DNA of 64,000 nt from DATAGF01 sp963835685 (GCA_963835685.1 CAWIGI010000004.1:248001-312000), one strand, 5' to 3'. Shown: positions 32,261 to 42,984, counted from the stretch's first letter. Program-made: numbers and translations. Notes: generated by a model from the sequence alone, not told the origin.

Positions 32261-35083
32261 TACGCGGAGACCGACGCCGCCATCCAGGCGATCAACGAGC
32301 TCCGCCTCGACCACTACCTGATGAAGCCCTGGAGCCCGCCGGAGACGCACCTGTATCCGGTGCTCGACGACCTCCTGGAGGACTGGGAGGCCGACTCCGC
32401 GGCACGGCTCGCCGAGACGGGCCTGCGGCTCGTCGGACACCGCTTCTCGGCCGAGGCGTCCGCGCGGCGCGACTTCCTGGCGCGAAACGGCGTCCCCCAC
32501 CGTTGGCTCGACGCCACGGGCGCCGAGGCCCGCGCCCTGATGGCCGCCGCCGGGCTGGACGAGCGCGATGTGCCGTTCCTCGCCTTCGAGGACGGGGAGA
32601 CGCTGGTGCGCCCGTCCGAAAGCGCCGTCGCGGCCAAGTTCGGCCTGCGCACGCCGGCGAAGCTCCCCTTCTACGACCTCGTGATCCTCGGCGGGGGTCC
32701 GGCCGGCCTGGCGGCGGCGGTCTACGGCGCGTCCGAGGGTCTCAACACCCTCCTCGTGGAGCAGCACGGGGCGGGCGGGCAGGCGCGGCAGAGCTCGCTC
32801 ATCGAGAACTACCTCGGGTTCCCGAAAGGCCTCAGCGGCGCCGACCTCGCGCGGCGCGCGACGGCCCAGGCACAGCGCCTGGGCGCGGAGATGCTCACCA
32901 CACGGGAGGCGGTCGCCCTCCGCGAGAACGGCCCCTCGCGGGTGGTCACGCTCGCCGATGGGGAGGAGATCGGCTCCCACAGCGTGCTCATCGCGACCGG
33001 GGTGCACTATTCGCGACTCGAGGCCCCGGGGGTCCCGGCGCTCACCGGATCGGGCGTCTACTACGGCGCCGCGCCGGAGGCAGCGGAGGTCGAGGGGGAG
33101 GACGTCGCGGTCGTGGGCGCGGCCAACTCGGCGGGGCAGGCGGCCGTCCACCTCGCGACGAAAGCCCGACGGGTGACGGTGCTGTGCCGCGCCGAGGGCC
33201 TGGAGGCGAGCATGTCCCACTACCTCGTCGAGCGGATCCGCTCGCTGCCCAACGTCGAGGTCAAGACGAACGCGGTGGTGACCGCGGCGTCCGGCGAGGG
33301 GCGGCTCGAGGAGCTGACCATCGCCGCCGGGGGGCGGGAGGAGCGCCTGCCCGTGACGGGGGCGTTCGTCTTCATCGGGGCCAAGCCCCTGACCGGCTGG
33401 CTCGGCGACACCGTGGCGCTGGACCCGGCGGGCTTCATCGTCTCGGGCGCCTCGCTGCAGCGGATCGACGGACGCCATCGCTGGCGCCTGGACCGCGATC
33501 CCCTCCCGCTGGAGACGAGCGTGCCGGGCGTCTTCGTGGCCGGGGACGTGCGGGACCAGTCGATCAAGCGCGTGGCGTCGGCCGTCGGGGAGGGCTCGAT
33601 GGCGGTCCAGCTCGTGCACCAGTACCTGGGCGGGCTCGTGCCCGCGGGCGCCTCGGCGGCGCCGGCCGACCCCGTCGCGGGGTCGCGCGCGGCCGGGGTC
33701 GCCGCCGACCGCCTGCGCGAGGCCCCGATCCTCGCCGCCCTCGAGGACGAGGAGCTCGCGCGGGTCGTCGAGCTCGGGCGGGAGCGCCCCCTCGCGACGG
33801 GTGAGTTCCTCTTCCGCGAGGGCGACGATGCGAGCGCGTTCCACATCGTGCTGGAGGGGCAGCTGGAGACGACGCGGGAGGTCGCCGGCGAGCAGGTTCC
33901 GATGATGAGCCACGCGCCGGGCGGCTACCTCGGCGCGATGGCGCTGCTCACCGAGACCCCCTACCGGGGAAGCACCCGCGCCCTCGGCGAGACGCTCCTG
34001 TTCGAGCTGGACGGGGATGACTTCCGCAAGCTCGCGCTCACGCACCCGTCGCTCCTCCGCGAGTTCGTCCTGCCCGCCATCGAGGACGTGAGCGGGAAGA
34101 TCAAGGGCGTCGAGCGCGACCGAGAGAAGTTCCTCGAGATCGGCAAGCTCGCCGCCGGGCTGGCGCACGGGCTGAACAACCCCGCCGCCGCCGCGGTCCG
34201 GGACGTCGCGACGCTGCGCGACTACGAGCGGCAACGGCAGGCGGCCTTCGCCGAGGTCGCGGGAAGCGGGGCTCCGACGGAGCAGCTGGCCGCTCTCGTC
34301 GCGCTCGGCGCCGAGGCGGGCGAACGGACGGTCCCGGCCGAGCGGCTCGACCCGCTCGCCCGGAGCGACCGCGAGCGGGAGCTCGTCGGGGCGCTCGAGC
34401 GCCGTGGTGTCGCGGACGCCGTCGAGATTGCGTCCTCCCTGACCGAGGCCGGCCTCGGCGACGAGTGGGTCGACCGCGTCGCGGCGTGCGTCGGGGACGG
34501 CGGCCTGGCCGCGGGTCTCCGCTTCGTCGGGGCCTGCGGCGGCGAGCGCGTGCTCCTCGGCGAGCTGGAGGAGGCGACCACGCACATCGCCGACCTCGTC
34601 GACGACTTCAGGAGCTTCTCGTATCTCGACCGGGCGCCGCGCCAGACCGTCGACATCCACGGCGACCTCGAGAACACCCTCTCGATCCTCGGGCAGAAGC
34701 TGCGCGACAAGCAGGTGGAGATCGTCCGCGACCTCGATCCCGACCTGCCGGGCGTCGAGGCATCGGGCTCCGAGCTGAACCAGGTCTGGACGAACCTGAT
34801 CGACAACGCGATCGACGCGCTCGGCACCGGCGGACGGCTGACGCTGTGCACGCGTCTGGAGGGCGAGCGGGTGTGCGTGGAGATCGGGGACAACGGGCCG
34901 GGGATCCCTCACGACCTGCGGGCCCGCATCTTCGAGGCGTTCTTCACCACGAAGCCCGTCGGCCAGGGCACGGGTCTCGGGCTCGACATCGCCCAGCGCA
35001 TCGTGGTCCGTCATCGCGGCGAGCTGAGCGTCCGGTCCGAGCCCGGGGACACGCGCTTCCAGGTGCTGCTGCCCCTCCGCTGA
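31973..35083 (+). CDS. REC - Trx-like - TrxR-like - cNMP-binding - histidine kinase fusion
   Basis: 1036 aa. Order: response-regulator receiver (about 8-130, phospho-Asp67 in LLADQRMPG); glutaredoxin/thioredoxin-like segment without CxxC (about 145-220); thioredoxin-reductase-like FAD/NAD module (about 228-545; VILGGGPAGLAAAVYGASEG, AVVGAANSAGQAA, VFVAGDVRDQSIKRVASAVG); Crp-type cyclic-nucleotide-binding domain (about 575-690; GEFLFREGDDASAFHIVLEG); histidine-kinase DHp with His732 in LAAGLAHGLNNPAAA, and HATPase with NLIDNAIDAL, DNGPGIP and GTGLGLDIA. The CxxC of thioredoxin reductase is replaced (YYGAAPEA), so the flavin module is probably a redox or NAD(P)H sensor. ATG at 31973; a GTG at 31940 is possible. 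Confidence 0.9.
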   Translation: METSPAAHALILAVDDDPAVGRAIERDLRHEYGSRYRVVLADSGEAGLGTVEQIVRRGEPVALLLADQRMPGMSGVEFLGRALRIAPQAKRVLLTAYAETDAAIQAINELRLDHYLMKPWSPPETHLYPVLDDLLEDWEADSAARLAETGLRLVGHRFSAEASARRDFLARNGVPHRWLDATGAEARALMAAAGLDERDVPFLAFEDGETLVRPSESAVAAKFGLRTPAKLPFYDLVILGGGPAGLAAAVYGASEGLNTLLVEQHGAGGQARQSSLIENYLGFPKGLSGADLARRATAQAQRLGAEMLTTREAVALRENGPSRVVTLADGEEIGSHSVLIATGVHYSRLEAPGVPALTGSGVYYGAAPEAAEVEGEDVAVVGAANSAGQAAVHLATKARRVTVLCRAEGLEASMSHYLVERIRSLPNVEVKTNAVVTAASGEGRLEELTIAAGGREERLPVTGAFVFIGAKPLTGWLGDTVALDPAGFIVSGASLQRIDGRHRWRLDRDPLPLETSVPGVFVAGDVRDQSIKRVASAVGEGSMAVQLVHQYLGGLVPAGASAAPADPVAGSRAAGVAADRLREAPILAALEDEELARVVELGRERPLATGEFLFREGDDASAFHIVLEGQLETTREVAGEQVPMMSHAPGGYLGAMALLTETPYRGSTRALGETLLFELDGDDFRKLALTHPSLLREFVLPAIEDVSGKIKGVERDREKFLEIGKLAAGLAHGLNNPAAAAVRDVATLRDYERQRQAAFAEVAGSGAPTEQLAALVALGAEAGERTVPAERLDPLARSDRERELVGALERRGVADAVEIASSLTEAGLGDEWVDRVAACVGDGGLAAGLRFVGACGGERVLLGELEEATTHIADLVDDFRSFSYLDRAPRQTVDIHGDLENTLSILGQKLRDKQVEIVRDLDPDLPGVEASGSELNQVWTNLIDNAIDALGTGGRLTLCTRLEGERVCVEIGDNGPGIPHDLRARIFEAFFTTKPVGQGTGLGLDIAQRIVVRHRGELSVRSEPGDTRFQVLLPLR

Positions 35084-35112
35084 GGCGGCGCTTGTGGTCA
35101 GGGGGGTCGGGG

Positions 35113-35154
35113 GCGGCCGCTGTCGAGCTCGAGGTCGTCGATCATCGCCGCCGC
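35113..35154. repeat. Short dispersed repeat, copy 1
   Basis: 31 identical bases (gcggccgctgtcgagctcga...) plus near-identical flank shared with 36881-36922. In reverse it reads MIDDLELDSGR, matching the coiled-coil protein at 36775, so this is probably a relic of that gene family. Confidence 0.6.
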
Positions 35155-35258
35155 TCGATCCACCATCTGGCAGAACCGCGCTCTCACCGGGGCCTCATGT
35201 CGGGTGCATAGCCTCGTGCTCCGAGGCCCGAGCGGGCCCATCACGAAAGGAGCGCGAG

Positions 35259-36069
35259 GTGAGAGCCCGTATCCTCCGATCCTCCATCGCCGGGGTCGCC
35301 GCGGCGGCGGCCGTCGCCGGTGCAGCGGTCGCTGGGACCGCAGCGGGCGGCAGCCCGGTCGAGCCGGCCCCGGCGCGCCCGGCTGAGAGCACGGCGCTCC
35401 GCGCGACGCCGCGCGCGAAGGTCGTCCCGCTCAAGGACGCGCGGCTGAAGTTCGAGATCAACGCGACCGACCGGGACGGTGGCGTCCAGGTCTTCATCGA
35501 CGCCGACTCGTGGAAGGAGATGTCGATCCTGGACCCGGCCGGCAAGCGGATCTTCCGCTCGACCACGAGCGGCCGGATGGGGAAGCAGGGCGGCACTGAG
35601 CTCTTCCTGGAGAGCGCCGAGCCGCCGTTCGGCAAGCTGCCGGTGGCAAAGCTGCTCGAGCGCTTCCCGACGGGCAGGTACGCCTTCCGCGGCGTCGGTC
35701 TCGCGGGCGAGCGGTACGTGGGGTCGGCCCGCCTCACCCACCACCTCCCAGACGGACCGGAGCTGGTCTCGCCGCTCGAAGGCGACCCTCCGCAGGACCC
35801 CGAGAACACCACGGTCGTCATGGAAGACGGTCGCTCCCCCCAGGGGGAGCCGGATCATCGGATACCAGGTGCTCGTCGTGCGAGTGGCCCCCGGGCCGCG
35901 CGCGCTGCCCAAGGTCGCCCTCGACATGATCATGCCGCCGTCGGCGACGAGCCTGAGGGTCCCGCCCGGATTCCTCCGGCGGGGCGGCGACTACGAGTGG
36001 GAGGTGCTCGCGATCGAGGAGGGCGGCAACCAGACCCTCTCCTCGGACACCTTCACCACCGCGCCCTGA
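35259..36069 (+). CDS. Secreted/lipid-less hypothetical protein, frameshifted
   Basis: GTG at 35259 after aaaggag starts a signal peptide (VRARILRSSIAGVAAAAAVA). The mature part has beta-rich sequence (GGVQVFIDADSWKEMSILDP) and, near the end, a fibronectin/Ig-like strand pattern (YEWEVLAIEEGGNQTLSSDT). The two halves are in different frames: around 35835-35850, in a C-run/G-run, an indel shifts VVMEDGRSPQG into a frame that continues RIIGYQVLVVRVAPGP to the stop at 36069. Probably one exported protein of about 270 aa if the indel is a sequence error. Confidence 0.6.
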
Positions 36070-36201
36070 TCCGTCCGCGCGGCCGGACCGGTTCGGCGGG
36101 TTTCTGGCGCACATGACATCGCTCCGTAGCCAGGGGCGCTCCGCGGTGCGCGATGCTCTGGTCGAGGCCTGCAGCATCCACACCGAGAAGGGGGATCCGG
36201 G

Positions 36202-36717
36202 ATGGCCAAGGAGGACGGCACGTTCCTGCTCGTCGGGGCGTACTCGAGCGTCGACGACGCGAAGGCCGATTACGAGGTGGTCAAGGCGCTCCACGCCGAG
36301 AAGGTGATCGGCGGCTTCGACGCGGCCGTCATCACCAAGGACGACGAGGGCAAGGTGCACGTCAGCAAGGACGAGACCGCCACCCGCAAGGGGGCCTGGG
36401 GCGGCCTCGGGGTCGGGGCGCTGGTCGGGCTGATCTTCCCGCCCTCGCTGCTCGCGACCGCGGCGGTCGGCGCGGCGGCCGGGGCCTTCGGCGGCCACCT
36501 GGCCAAGGGCATGTCCCGCTCGGACATGAAGGACCTCGGCGGCCTCCTGGAGGAGGGCCAGGCCGGTCTGGTGGTGATCGGCGACTGGCGCCTGGAGGAG
36601 CGCATCGACGAGCTCATGCGCAAGGCCGAGCGGCGCGAGGCGAGGGAGCTGCGCGACCTCGACCGGGCCGAGACCGAGGAGCAGCTCGGCACCCTGATGT
36701 CCGGCCAGGAGTCGTAG
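36202..36717 (+). CDS. DUF1269 family membrane-associated protein
   Basis: 171 aa. N-terminal ferredoxin-like part (TFLLVGAYSSVDDAKADYEV), central Gly/Ala-rich hydrophobic hairpin (GGLGVGALVGLIFPPSLLAT and AAVGAAAGAFGGHLAKGM) and helical C-terminus (ERIDELMRKAERREAREL). These proteins are common in stress clusters; function unknown. ATG at 36202 after gggggatccggg. Confidence 0.85.
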   Translation: MAKEDGTFLLVGAYSSVDDAKADYEVVKALHAEKVIGGFDAAVITKDDEGKVHVSKDETATRKGAWGGLGVGALVGLIFPPSLLATAAVGAAAGAFGGHLAKGMSRSDMKDLGGLLEEGQAGLVVIGDWRLEERIDELMRKAERREARELRDLDRAETEEQLGTLMSGQES

Positions 36718-36774
36718 GTGCGTTGATCAGCCCCGTGCGCGGCACCTGACCATTCCGTCCGGGGGCGGCGCCCC

Positions 36775-37405
36775 TCAGCACAACGCCCCCGGAATCTCGA
36801 AGCACAGCGCCTGGACATCGCCTTCGAGGTCAGACGCCACCTGCTCGAGCGAGTCGAGTTCGACTCTCGATGTCGTCGAGGCGGCCGCTGTCGAGCTCGA
36901 GGTCGTCGATCCTCGCCGCTGCTTCTTCCACCCGCGCCTCGAGCTCCTCGAGACGGACGACGAGATCGCTCGCGCCCGTCTCAAGCCCCTCCGTGAGCGA
37001 TTCGAGCTCCGCGACGCGGCCGTCGAGGTCGGCGACCGCGTTCTCCAACGCATCCAGGTCCTGGGCAGACGCTCCGCCGGTGGCCGCGATCCCGAATGTC
37101 GAGGGGCTGATGAGCACGGCCGCCAACAGGCCGCCGACGATGACGGCGACGGCCAGCGCCGTCGCCGCCAGGGCGATCAGGCCTGATCGGCCGAGACCCC
37201 TGGGCTCGGCCTCGTCGTGCTCGCCGGATACACGTGCCGGCTCTGACGGGCCCTGGCTTGGCAGCGGAGGAAGCGGCGTGCGTGACGGCCCCGCCGGGCT
37301 CGCGCGGCCTCCCCCGGCCGAGCCGGGGCTGGGCTTGCCGAGCAGCCACTCCGAGGTCTTCTCGCTCGGGCCTTTGTGGAGCCGACCGGTCTCGTCCTCG
37401 GCCAC
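36775..37405 (-). CDS. Membrane-anchored coiled-coil protein, frameshifted near its end
   Basis: Pro/Ser/Gly-rich cytoplasmic N-terminus (about 1-70), one transmembrane helix (LIALAATALAVAVIVGGLLA), then a heptad coiled coil (LDALENAVADLDGRVAELES...). At about 36867 one extra base sends the frame to an early stop at 36830; without it the heptads continue as DIEVELDSLEQVASDLEGDV to a stop at 36775. About 209 aa if corrected. Function unknown. Confidence 0.65.
36881..36922. repeat. Short dispersed repeat, copy 2
   Basis: Partner of 35113-35154; here it lies inside the coiled-coil gene and encodes IDDLELDSGR on the reverse strand. Confidence 0.6.
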
Positions 37406-37502
37406 GCCGATGACTCCATCACATTCGCGACGGCACAGGGCGCTGCGAGATCCGGCACGATCGCCGCACGTCGTGTAGAACGCTTCGTGCTACGGTCTGC
37501 CC

Positions 37503-37748
37503 GTGTCGCGTTCCCTTCACGTCCGTCTCGATGACTCATCGGCAGCGGCGCTCGAGATCGTCCGGGCCGGCGAGCTGACGGATTCCGAGGCGGTCCGGGT
37601 CGCGCTCCGCGAGGCGGCCGCGCGTCGGCGGGGGCGATCCGCGCTTCGCGAGGAGGTGGGGCGCCTCGCGGCGGACGAGGCCGATCGCCGGGAGATGCGC
37701 CTCGTCCGCGAGCAGATGGCGGAGCTGGCGCCGGCGTCGTCCGACTGA
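37503..37748 (+). CDS. Ribbon-helix-helix antitoxin
   Basis: 81 aa, GTG start. SLHVRLDDSSAAALEIVRAG followed by TDSEAVRVALREAA is a typical RHH/CopG-like DNA-binding fold, with a charged helical tail for toxin binding. It lies one base upstream of a MazF-like gene, forming a type II toxin-antitoxin pair that probably represses its own promoter. Confidence 0.8.
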   Translation: MSRSLHVRLDDSSAAALEIVRAGELTDSEAVRVALREAAARRRGRSALREEVGRLAADEADRREMRLVREQMAELAPASSD

Positions 37749-37749
37749 C

Positions 37750-38619
37750 GTGGTCCGCGGCGAGGTCTTCCGGCTTCCGCCGCCCCGGGACGCGCGGAGG
37801 CACGAGCAGCGCGGTGCCCGCTATGCGGTGATCGTGCAGGCCGACGAGTTCCTCGGCCTCAGCACGACTCTCGTCTCCCCGACATCGACGAGCGCCCGGC
37901 ACGCGAGCTTCCGCCCCGTGATCACGATCGGCGGACGCGACACCCGGGTCCTCGTCGAGCAGACGACGGTCGTCGATCCGCAACGCCTCGGCCGATCCGC
38001 GGGACGTCTGGATGCGGACGAGCTTCGCGCGATCGACGAGGCGCTCGCGCTGGTCCCGGGGCCCCGACTACGCCGCGTCGTCGCTGAAGTCGGCGGTCAG
38101 CCAGCGGTCCGGGCGCACGGTGAAGACGACCATCGTGCTCTCGGGGTCGCCGAGCTCCGACGCCGCCAGGCCCTGGGCGTGCGCCTCGGGCATGTAGCGG
38201 CGGGCGATCGCGAGGACCTGATCGGCCGAGGGAGGGCGGTCGGTCCTCACGACGCTGCCCTCGACCGTGACGTACCGGTACGGCGGCTCGGGATGCTGCA
38301 CGGTCAGGCTCACGCGCCCCGTCGCACCGATGCGCTCGGCCTTGCGCGCCCTGCGGCGCTCGGTGTTGGTGAAGAACGAGACGTCGCCGCCCGGCTCGTA
38401 GGCGTAGAAGCTCGGCGCGGCCAGCGGCGGCCGGCCGCCCTCGCCGGCGACGCTCAGCACCGCGACGCGGGGCTCGGCGAGGAAGGCCTCGCGCTCCCGC
38501 GCGCTCATTGGTCTCGGCATGCCCGCTCCTCAGGTCGTGTGCTCTCGGGTGTGACCGCCGGGAGCGCCGCGACTCATCGGGGCGGGGTCAGCGCGAGTGG
38601 CGGAGCTCCTGGCGGGTGA
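37750..38619 (+). CDS. MazF/PemK-like toxin; true end uncertain
   Basis: The first ~105 codons are a clear MazF-type endoribonuclease: RGEVFRLPPPRD, RGARYAVIVQADEFLGLSTT, VSPTSTSARHASFRPVI and VLVEQTTVVDPQRLG. Toxins of this kind cut mRNA. The expected stop near codon 110 is absent and the frame stays open to 38619, overlapping the whole convergent PPOX gene. That tail is not protein-like. A small indel near 38055-38066 (cccggggcccc) would give a stop at 38085-38087, so the real gene probably ends there. Confidence 0.7.
   Translation: MVRGEVFRLPPPRDARRHEQRGARYAVIVQADEFLGLSTTLVSPTSTSARHASFRPVITIGGRDTRVLVEQTTVVDPQRLGRSAGRLDADELRAIDEALALVPGPRLRRVVAEVGGQPAVRAHGEDDHRALGVAELRRRQALGVRLGHVAAGDREDLIGRGRAVGPHDAALDRDVPVRRLGMLHGQAHAPRRTDALGLARPAALGVGEERDVAARLVGVEARRGQRRPAALAGDAQHRDAGLGEEGLALPRAHWSRHARSSGRVLSGVTAGSAATHRGGVSASGGAPGG
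38068..38520 (-). CDS. PPOX-class (pyridoxamine oxidase-like) flavin/F420 protein
   Basis: 150 aa split-barrel protein. AEPRVAVLSVAGEGGRPPLA and APSFYAYEPGGDVSFFTNTE are the flavin-binding opening, RVSLTVQHPEPPYRYVTVEG the core strands. Such proteins use FMN or F420 to reduce small molecules. Two ATGs (38520, 38508) are possible. It is convergent with the MazF-like toxin. Confidence 0.85.
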   Translation of the reverse strand: MPRPMSAREREAFLAEPRVAVLSVAGEGGRPPLAAPSFYAYEPGGDVSFFTNTERRRARKAERIGATGRVSLTVQHPEPPYRYVTVEGSVVRTDRPPSADQVLAIARRYMPEAHAQGLAASELGDPESTMVVFTVRPDRWLTADFSDDAA

Positions 38620-38782
38620 CGGCGTCCTCGAAGTAGGCGAGGACCTCGGCCGGGACGGGCCCGGAGGGGGGATCGAGGTCCATCTCGTCGAGGCGGCGGG
38701 GCGGGATGGCGCGCGGGAGCCGGGGCGGGCGCGCGACCTGGAGGGTGTCGTCGTCGGCGAAGGTGAGCGTGGAGGTCGTCAT
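38588..38782 (-). CDS. Hypothetical protein, 64 aa
   Basis: From the ATG at 38780-38782: TTSTLTFADDDTLQVARPPR, then a Pro-rich middle and LAYFEDAVTRQELRHSR. No membrane helix or motif. It follows the CDF transporter by about 50 bp on the same strand. Unrecognised. Confidence 0.45.
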   Translation of the reverse strand: MTTSTLTFADDDTLQVARPPRLPRAIPPRRLDEMDLDPPSGPVPAEVLAYFEDAVTRQELRHSR

Positions 38783-38830
38783 GGCGGCACGGTTCGCCAC
38801 GGCGCCCCGCACCCCTGCCGCGGGGCGTCG

Positions 38831-39701
38831 CTAGTGGTCCTCGAGGTGGATCAGCACCTCGGTGCCGGGCAGCGCCGCGCGCACCGCCCCCTTGACCCGG
38901 CCGCTCATCGCGTGCCCACGGCGCACCGTCGTCTCGGGCGGGACCACCATGTGCAGATCGACGAGGCGCTTGCTCCCCGCCCGGCGGCCGCGCAGGGCGT
39001 GGAAGCTGACGCCCTCGCGCTCGAAGCCCGCCAGCACGCCCTCGATGAGGGCGATGTCGCCGTCGGGCAGGCTGCCGTCCAGGAGCACGTGCGCCGCCCG
39101 CCAGGCTCAGGCGGGCGCCGACGGAGACGACGTAGGCGGCGACGGCGAGCGCCACGATCGCGTCGAGCGCCGCCCACCCGGTGACCGCGACCAGCGCCAG
39201 GCCGGCCGCGGTCCCGGCGGAGGTCCAGACGTCGGACGACAGGTGGGCCGCCTCGCCGGCGATGGCGGGCGAGCCGGTCCGGCGCGCGACCCGCCGCAGG
39301 CGCAGCGCGACGATCGAATTGACCGCGGCCGAGGCCGCCATGACCGCGATCGCCAGGTCGAGGTACGCGACCTCGGGCGCCCCGGACAGGAGGCGCCGGA
39401 CGGCCTCGACCGCGACGGCGGCGCCGGCGGCCAGGACCAGCACGCCCTCGACCGCGGCCGCCAGGTTCTCGCTCTTCTCGTGCCCGTACGGATGGTCCGC
39501 GTCGGCCGGCCGCGCGGCGGCGCGCACGCCCGCGAAGGCGATGGCCGACGCCACCAGGTCCCCGGCAGAGTTCGCCGCCTCGGACAGGACGGCGACCGAG
39601 CCCGTCACGACGCCGACGACCAGCTTGACCGCGGTGAGCAGGGCGTTCGACGCGACCGACAGCCGGGCGGCGGCGCGGTTCCGGCGAGCGTGATCCGTCA
39701 T
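38831..39701 (-). CDS. Cation diffusion facilitator (CDF) transporter, frameshifted
   Basis: The N-terminal membrane domain has the CDF metal-site motifs SEAANSAGDLVAS and HPYGHEKSENLAA and a second AHLSSDVWTS, spread over about six transmembrane helices. At about 39105 the frame breaks; in another frame the sequence resumes as HVLLDGSLPDGDIALIEGVL and the cytoplasmic CDF C-terminal domain, ending TEVLIHLEDH at 38831. Corrected length is about 290 aa. These proteins export divalent metals (Zn, Fe, Mn) by proton exchange. A DtxR-like palindrome sits just upstream of the start. Confidence 0.8.
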
Positions 39702-39720
39702 CGCCCGCGACGGTAGTCAT

Positions 39721-39742
39721 TTAGCCTGTTGCTAAGTCAAGT
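39721..39742 (-). promoter_or_regulatory. Promoter and DtxR-like operator of the CDF gene
   Basis: The palindrome ttagc-N5-gctaa (39721-39735) lies 20 bases upstream of the CDF start in a locally AT-rich patch. On the coding strand ttgact just upstream of it may be the -35 box. The half-sites resemble DtxR/MntR/IdeR boxes; regulation by iron or manganese is inference. Confidence 0.45.
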
Positions 39743-39836
39743 CGCGCATGCCCGCGGCGATCCGGCGCTAGCCGCGGCCTACCGCCGCGCCTAGGCGCCC
39801 CTCGCGGCGGCGCGGGTCACGGGGGGACGTGACCGC

Positions 39837-40463
39837 ATGGGCCTGTTCGAGCGCGCGCCGCTGGTCCGCGCCGAGGTCGCGCTCTACGGGCCGCGCCGGG
39901 CGGCCGCGATGCTCCATCCGTCCAGGGGCCGCTGGCCGGAGCACGAGGGCGCCGACCGGCTCGCGATCGGGGTCGGGATGGCCGCCCTGGGCGCCCATCA
40001 GTCCCCCGAGGCGCGCTGGACGGCCTACCGCGAGGCGCTCGTCCGGGCCGCGACGGGCATGGTCGGCGCCGGGGACGACCCGCTGCCGGGCGACCTGGTG
40101 CCGCTCGAGGGCCTCGGCGTGGCCGGCACGCTGGCCGTTGTGGCCTGGGAGGGGCCGGGCCTGGCGCGCGTGGAGGCCGAGCTGCTGGCACCCCGCGGCG
40201 GGCTCGTGCCCCGCCTGGCCGAGGCCCCTCGCACCTCGGGGCCGGCGCGGGAGATCGCCGCGCTCGCGCTGCTGGTGGCCCTGGCGGTCGACGGCGACGC
40301 CGACGCCCGGCTCGCGCTCGGGCTCGGCGTGGAGGGCGTGGTGGCGTGGTTCCGCGAGTCGGACCGCCGCGCGCCGCCGCGCAACGCGCTCGCGTTCGCC
40401 CTCGCCCACGCCCGGGACCGGCTCCGCGAGACCGGGCGGTCGCTGCCGCCCGGTCTCTCATAG
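39837..40463 (+). CDS. Hypothetical protein, 208 aa
   Basis: A soluble Ala/Leu/Arg-rich protein with strong third-position GC bias. Recognisable pieces: GLFERAPLVRAEVALYGPRR and HARDRLRETGRSLPPGL. No catalytic motif, no membrane segment. I do not recognise it; it reads outward from the CDF promoter region. Confidence 0.6.
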   Translation: MGLFERAPLVRAEVALYGPRRAAAMLHPSRGRWPEHEGADRLAIGVGMAALGAHQSPEARWTAYREALVRAATGMVGAGDDPLPGDLVPLEGLGVAGTLAVVAWEGPGLARVEAELLAPRGGLVPRLAEAPRTSGPAREIAALALLVALAVDGDADARLALGLGVEGVVAWFRESDRRAPPRNALAFALAHARDRLRETGRSLPPGLS

Positions 40464-40526
40464 CCCCTCGGACGGCGCGCCCCGCCGCCAGGCGGAGCCG
40501 GGAGAGGGGCGTATGACCCCCGAGCC

Positions 40527-42494
<1,968 letters not shown>

Positions 42495-42581
42495 GCGCTC
42501 GACTCCTCGCGTGGGCGATCCGGGACGGGCGACATCGTATCCGTCGTGACGAGCGGAGTCGCGGCACGCGGCCGCTGAGAA

Positions 42582-42597
42582 CCCCCCATTCGGGGGG
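42582..42597. terminator. Hairpin in the acs upstream region
   Basis: cccccc-attc-gggggg, 88 bases upstream of the acs start. Could be a transcription-termination or mRNA structure between acs and the divergent gene at 42658; no T-run. Confidence 0.35.
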
Positions 42598-42657
42598 AGA
42601 GGACCGGCCGCAGCCGGCCGATGGGTGGAGTGCCGACCGATCCCCCAGGAGACCCCG

Positions 42658-42984
42658 TTGTCCTCGACCGCCCCGCCCGTCCCAGCCGCCCCATCGCGCC
42701 GCCGCAGCCGCGCCAAGCCCAAGCCCCCGCGCCCCCGGACCGTCGTCCTGTCCGAGCTGCGGGCCCTCGGCGGCCTGGTCCTCGAGCAGGCCCTGCAGGA
42801 CGCCGAGGCCCGGCCCCAGGCGAGCCTCGTGACCTGGGCCGGCCGCCTCACGGCCGAGCTCGCCGCCGCGCCGGCCGGCGCCCCGGCGACCTACCGCGAG
42901 CTGATGCAGCTCATCGCGCAGGTCAACCGCGAAGCACAGGCGCACCCGGACCGGCCGGTTCGCGCCCTCCCGCTGGCGGCCTGA
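42658..42984 (+). CDS. Hypothetical protein, about 108 aa
   Basis: TTG at 42658 follows an aggag site; a GTG at 42625 lacks one. Pro/Arg-rich N-terminus (PSRRRSRAKPKPPRPR), then a helical part TVVLSELRALGGLVLEQALQ and ELMQLIAQVNREAQAHPDRP. No known family. Confidence 0.5.
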   Translation: MSSTAPPVPAAPSRRRSRAKPKPPRPRTVVLSELRALGGLVLEQALQDAEARPQASLVTWAGRLTAELAAAPAGAPATYRELMQLIAQVNREAQAHPDRPVRALPLAA

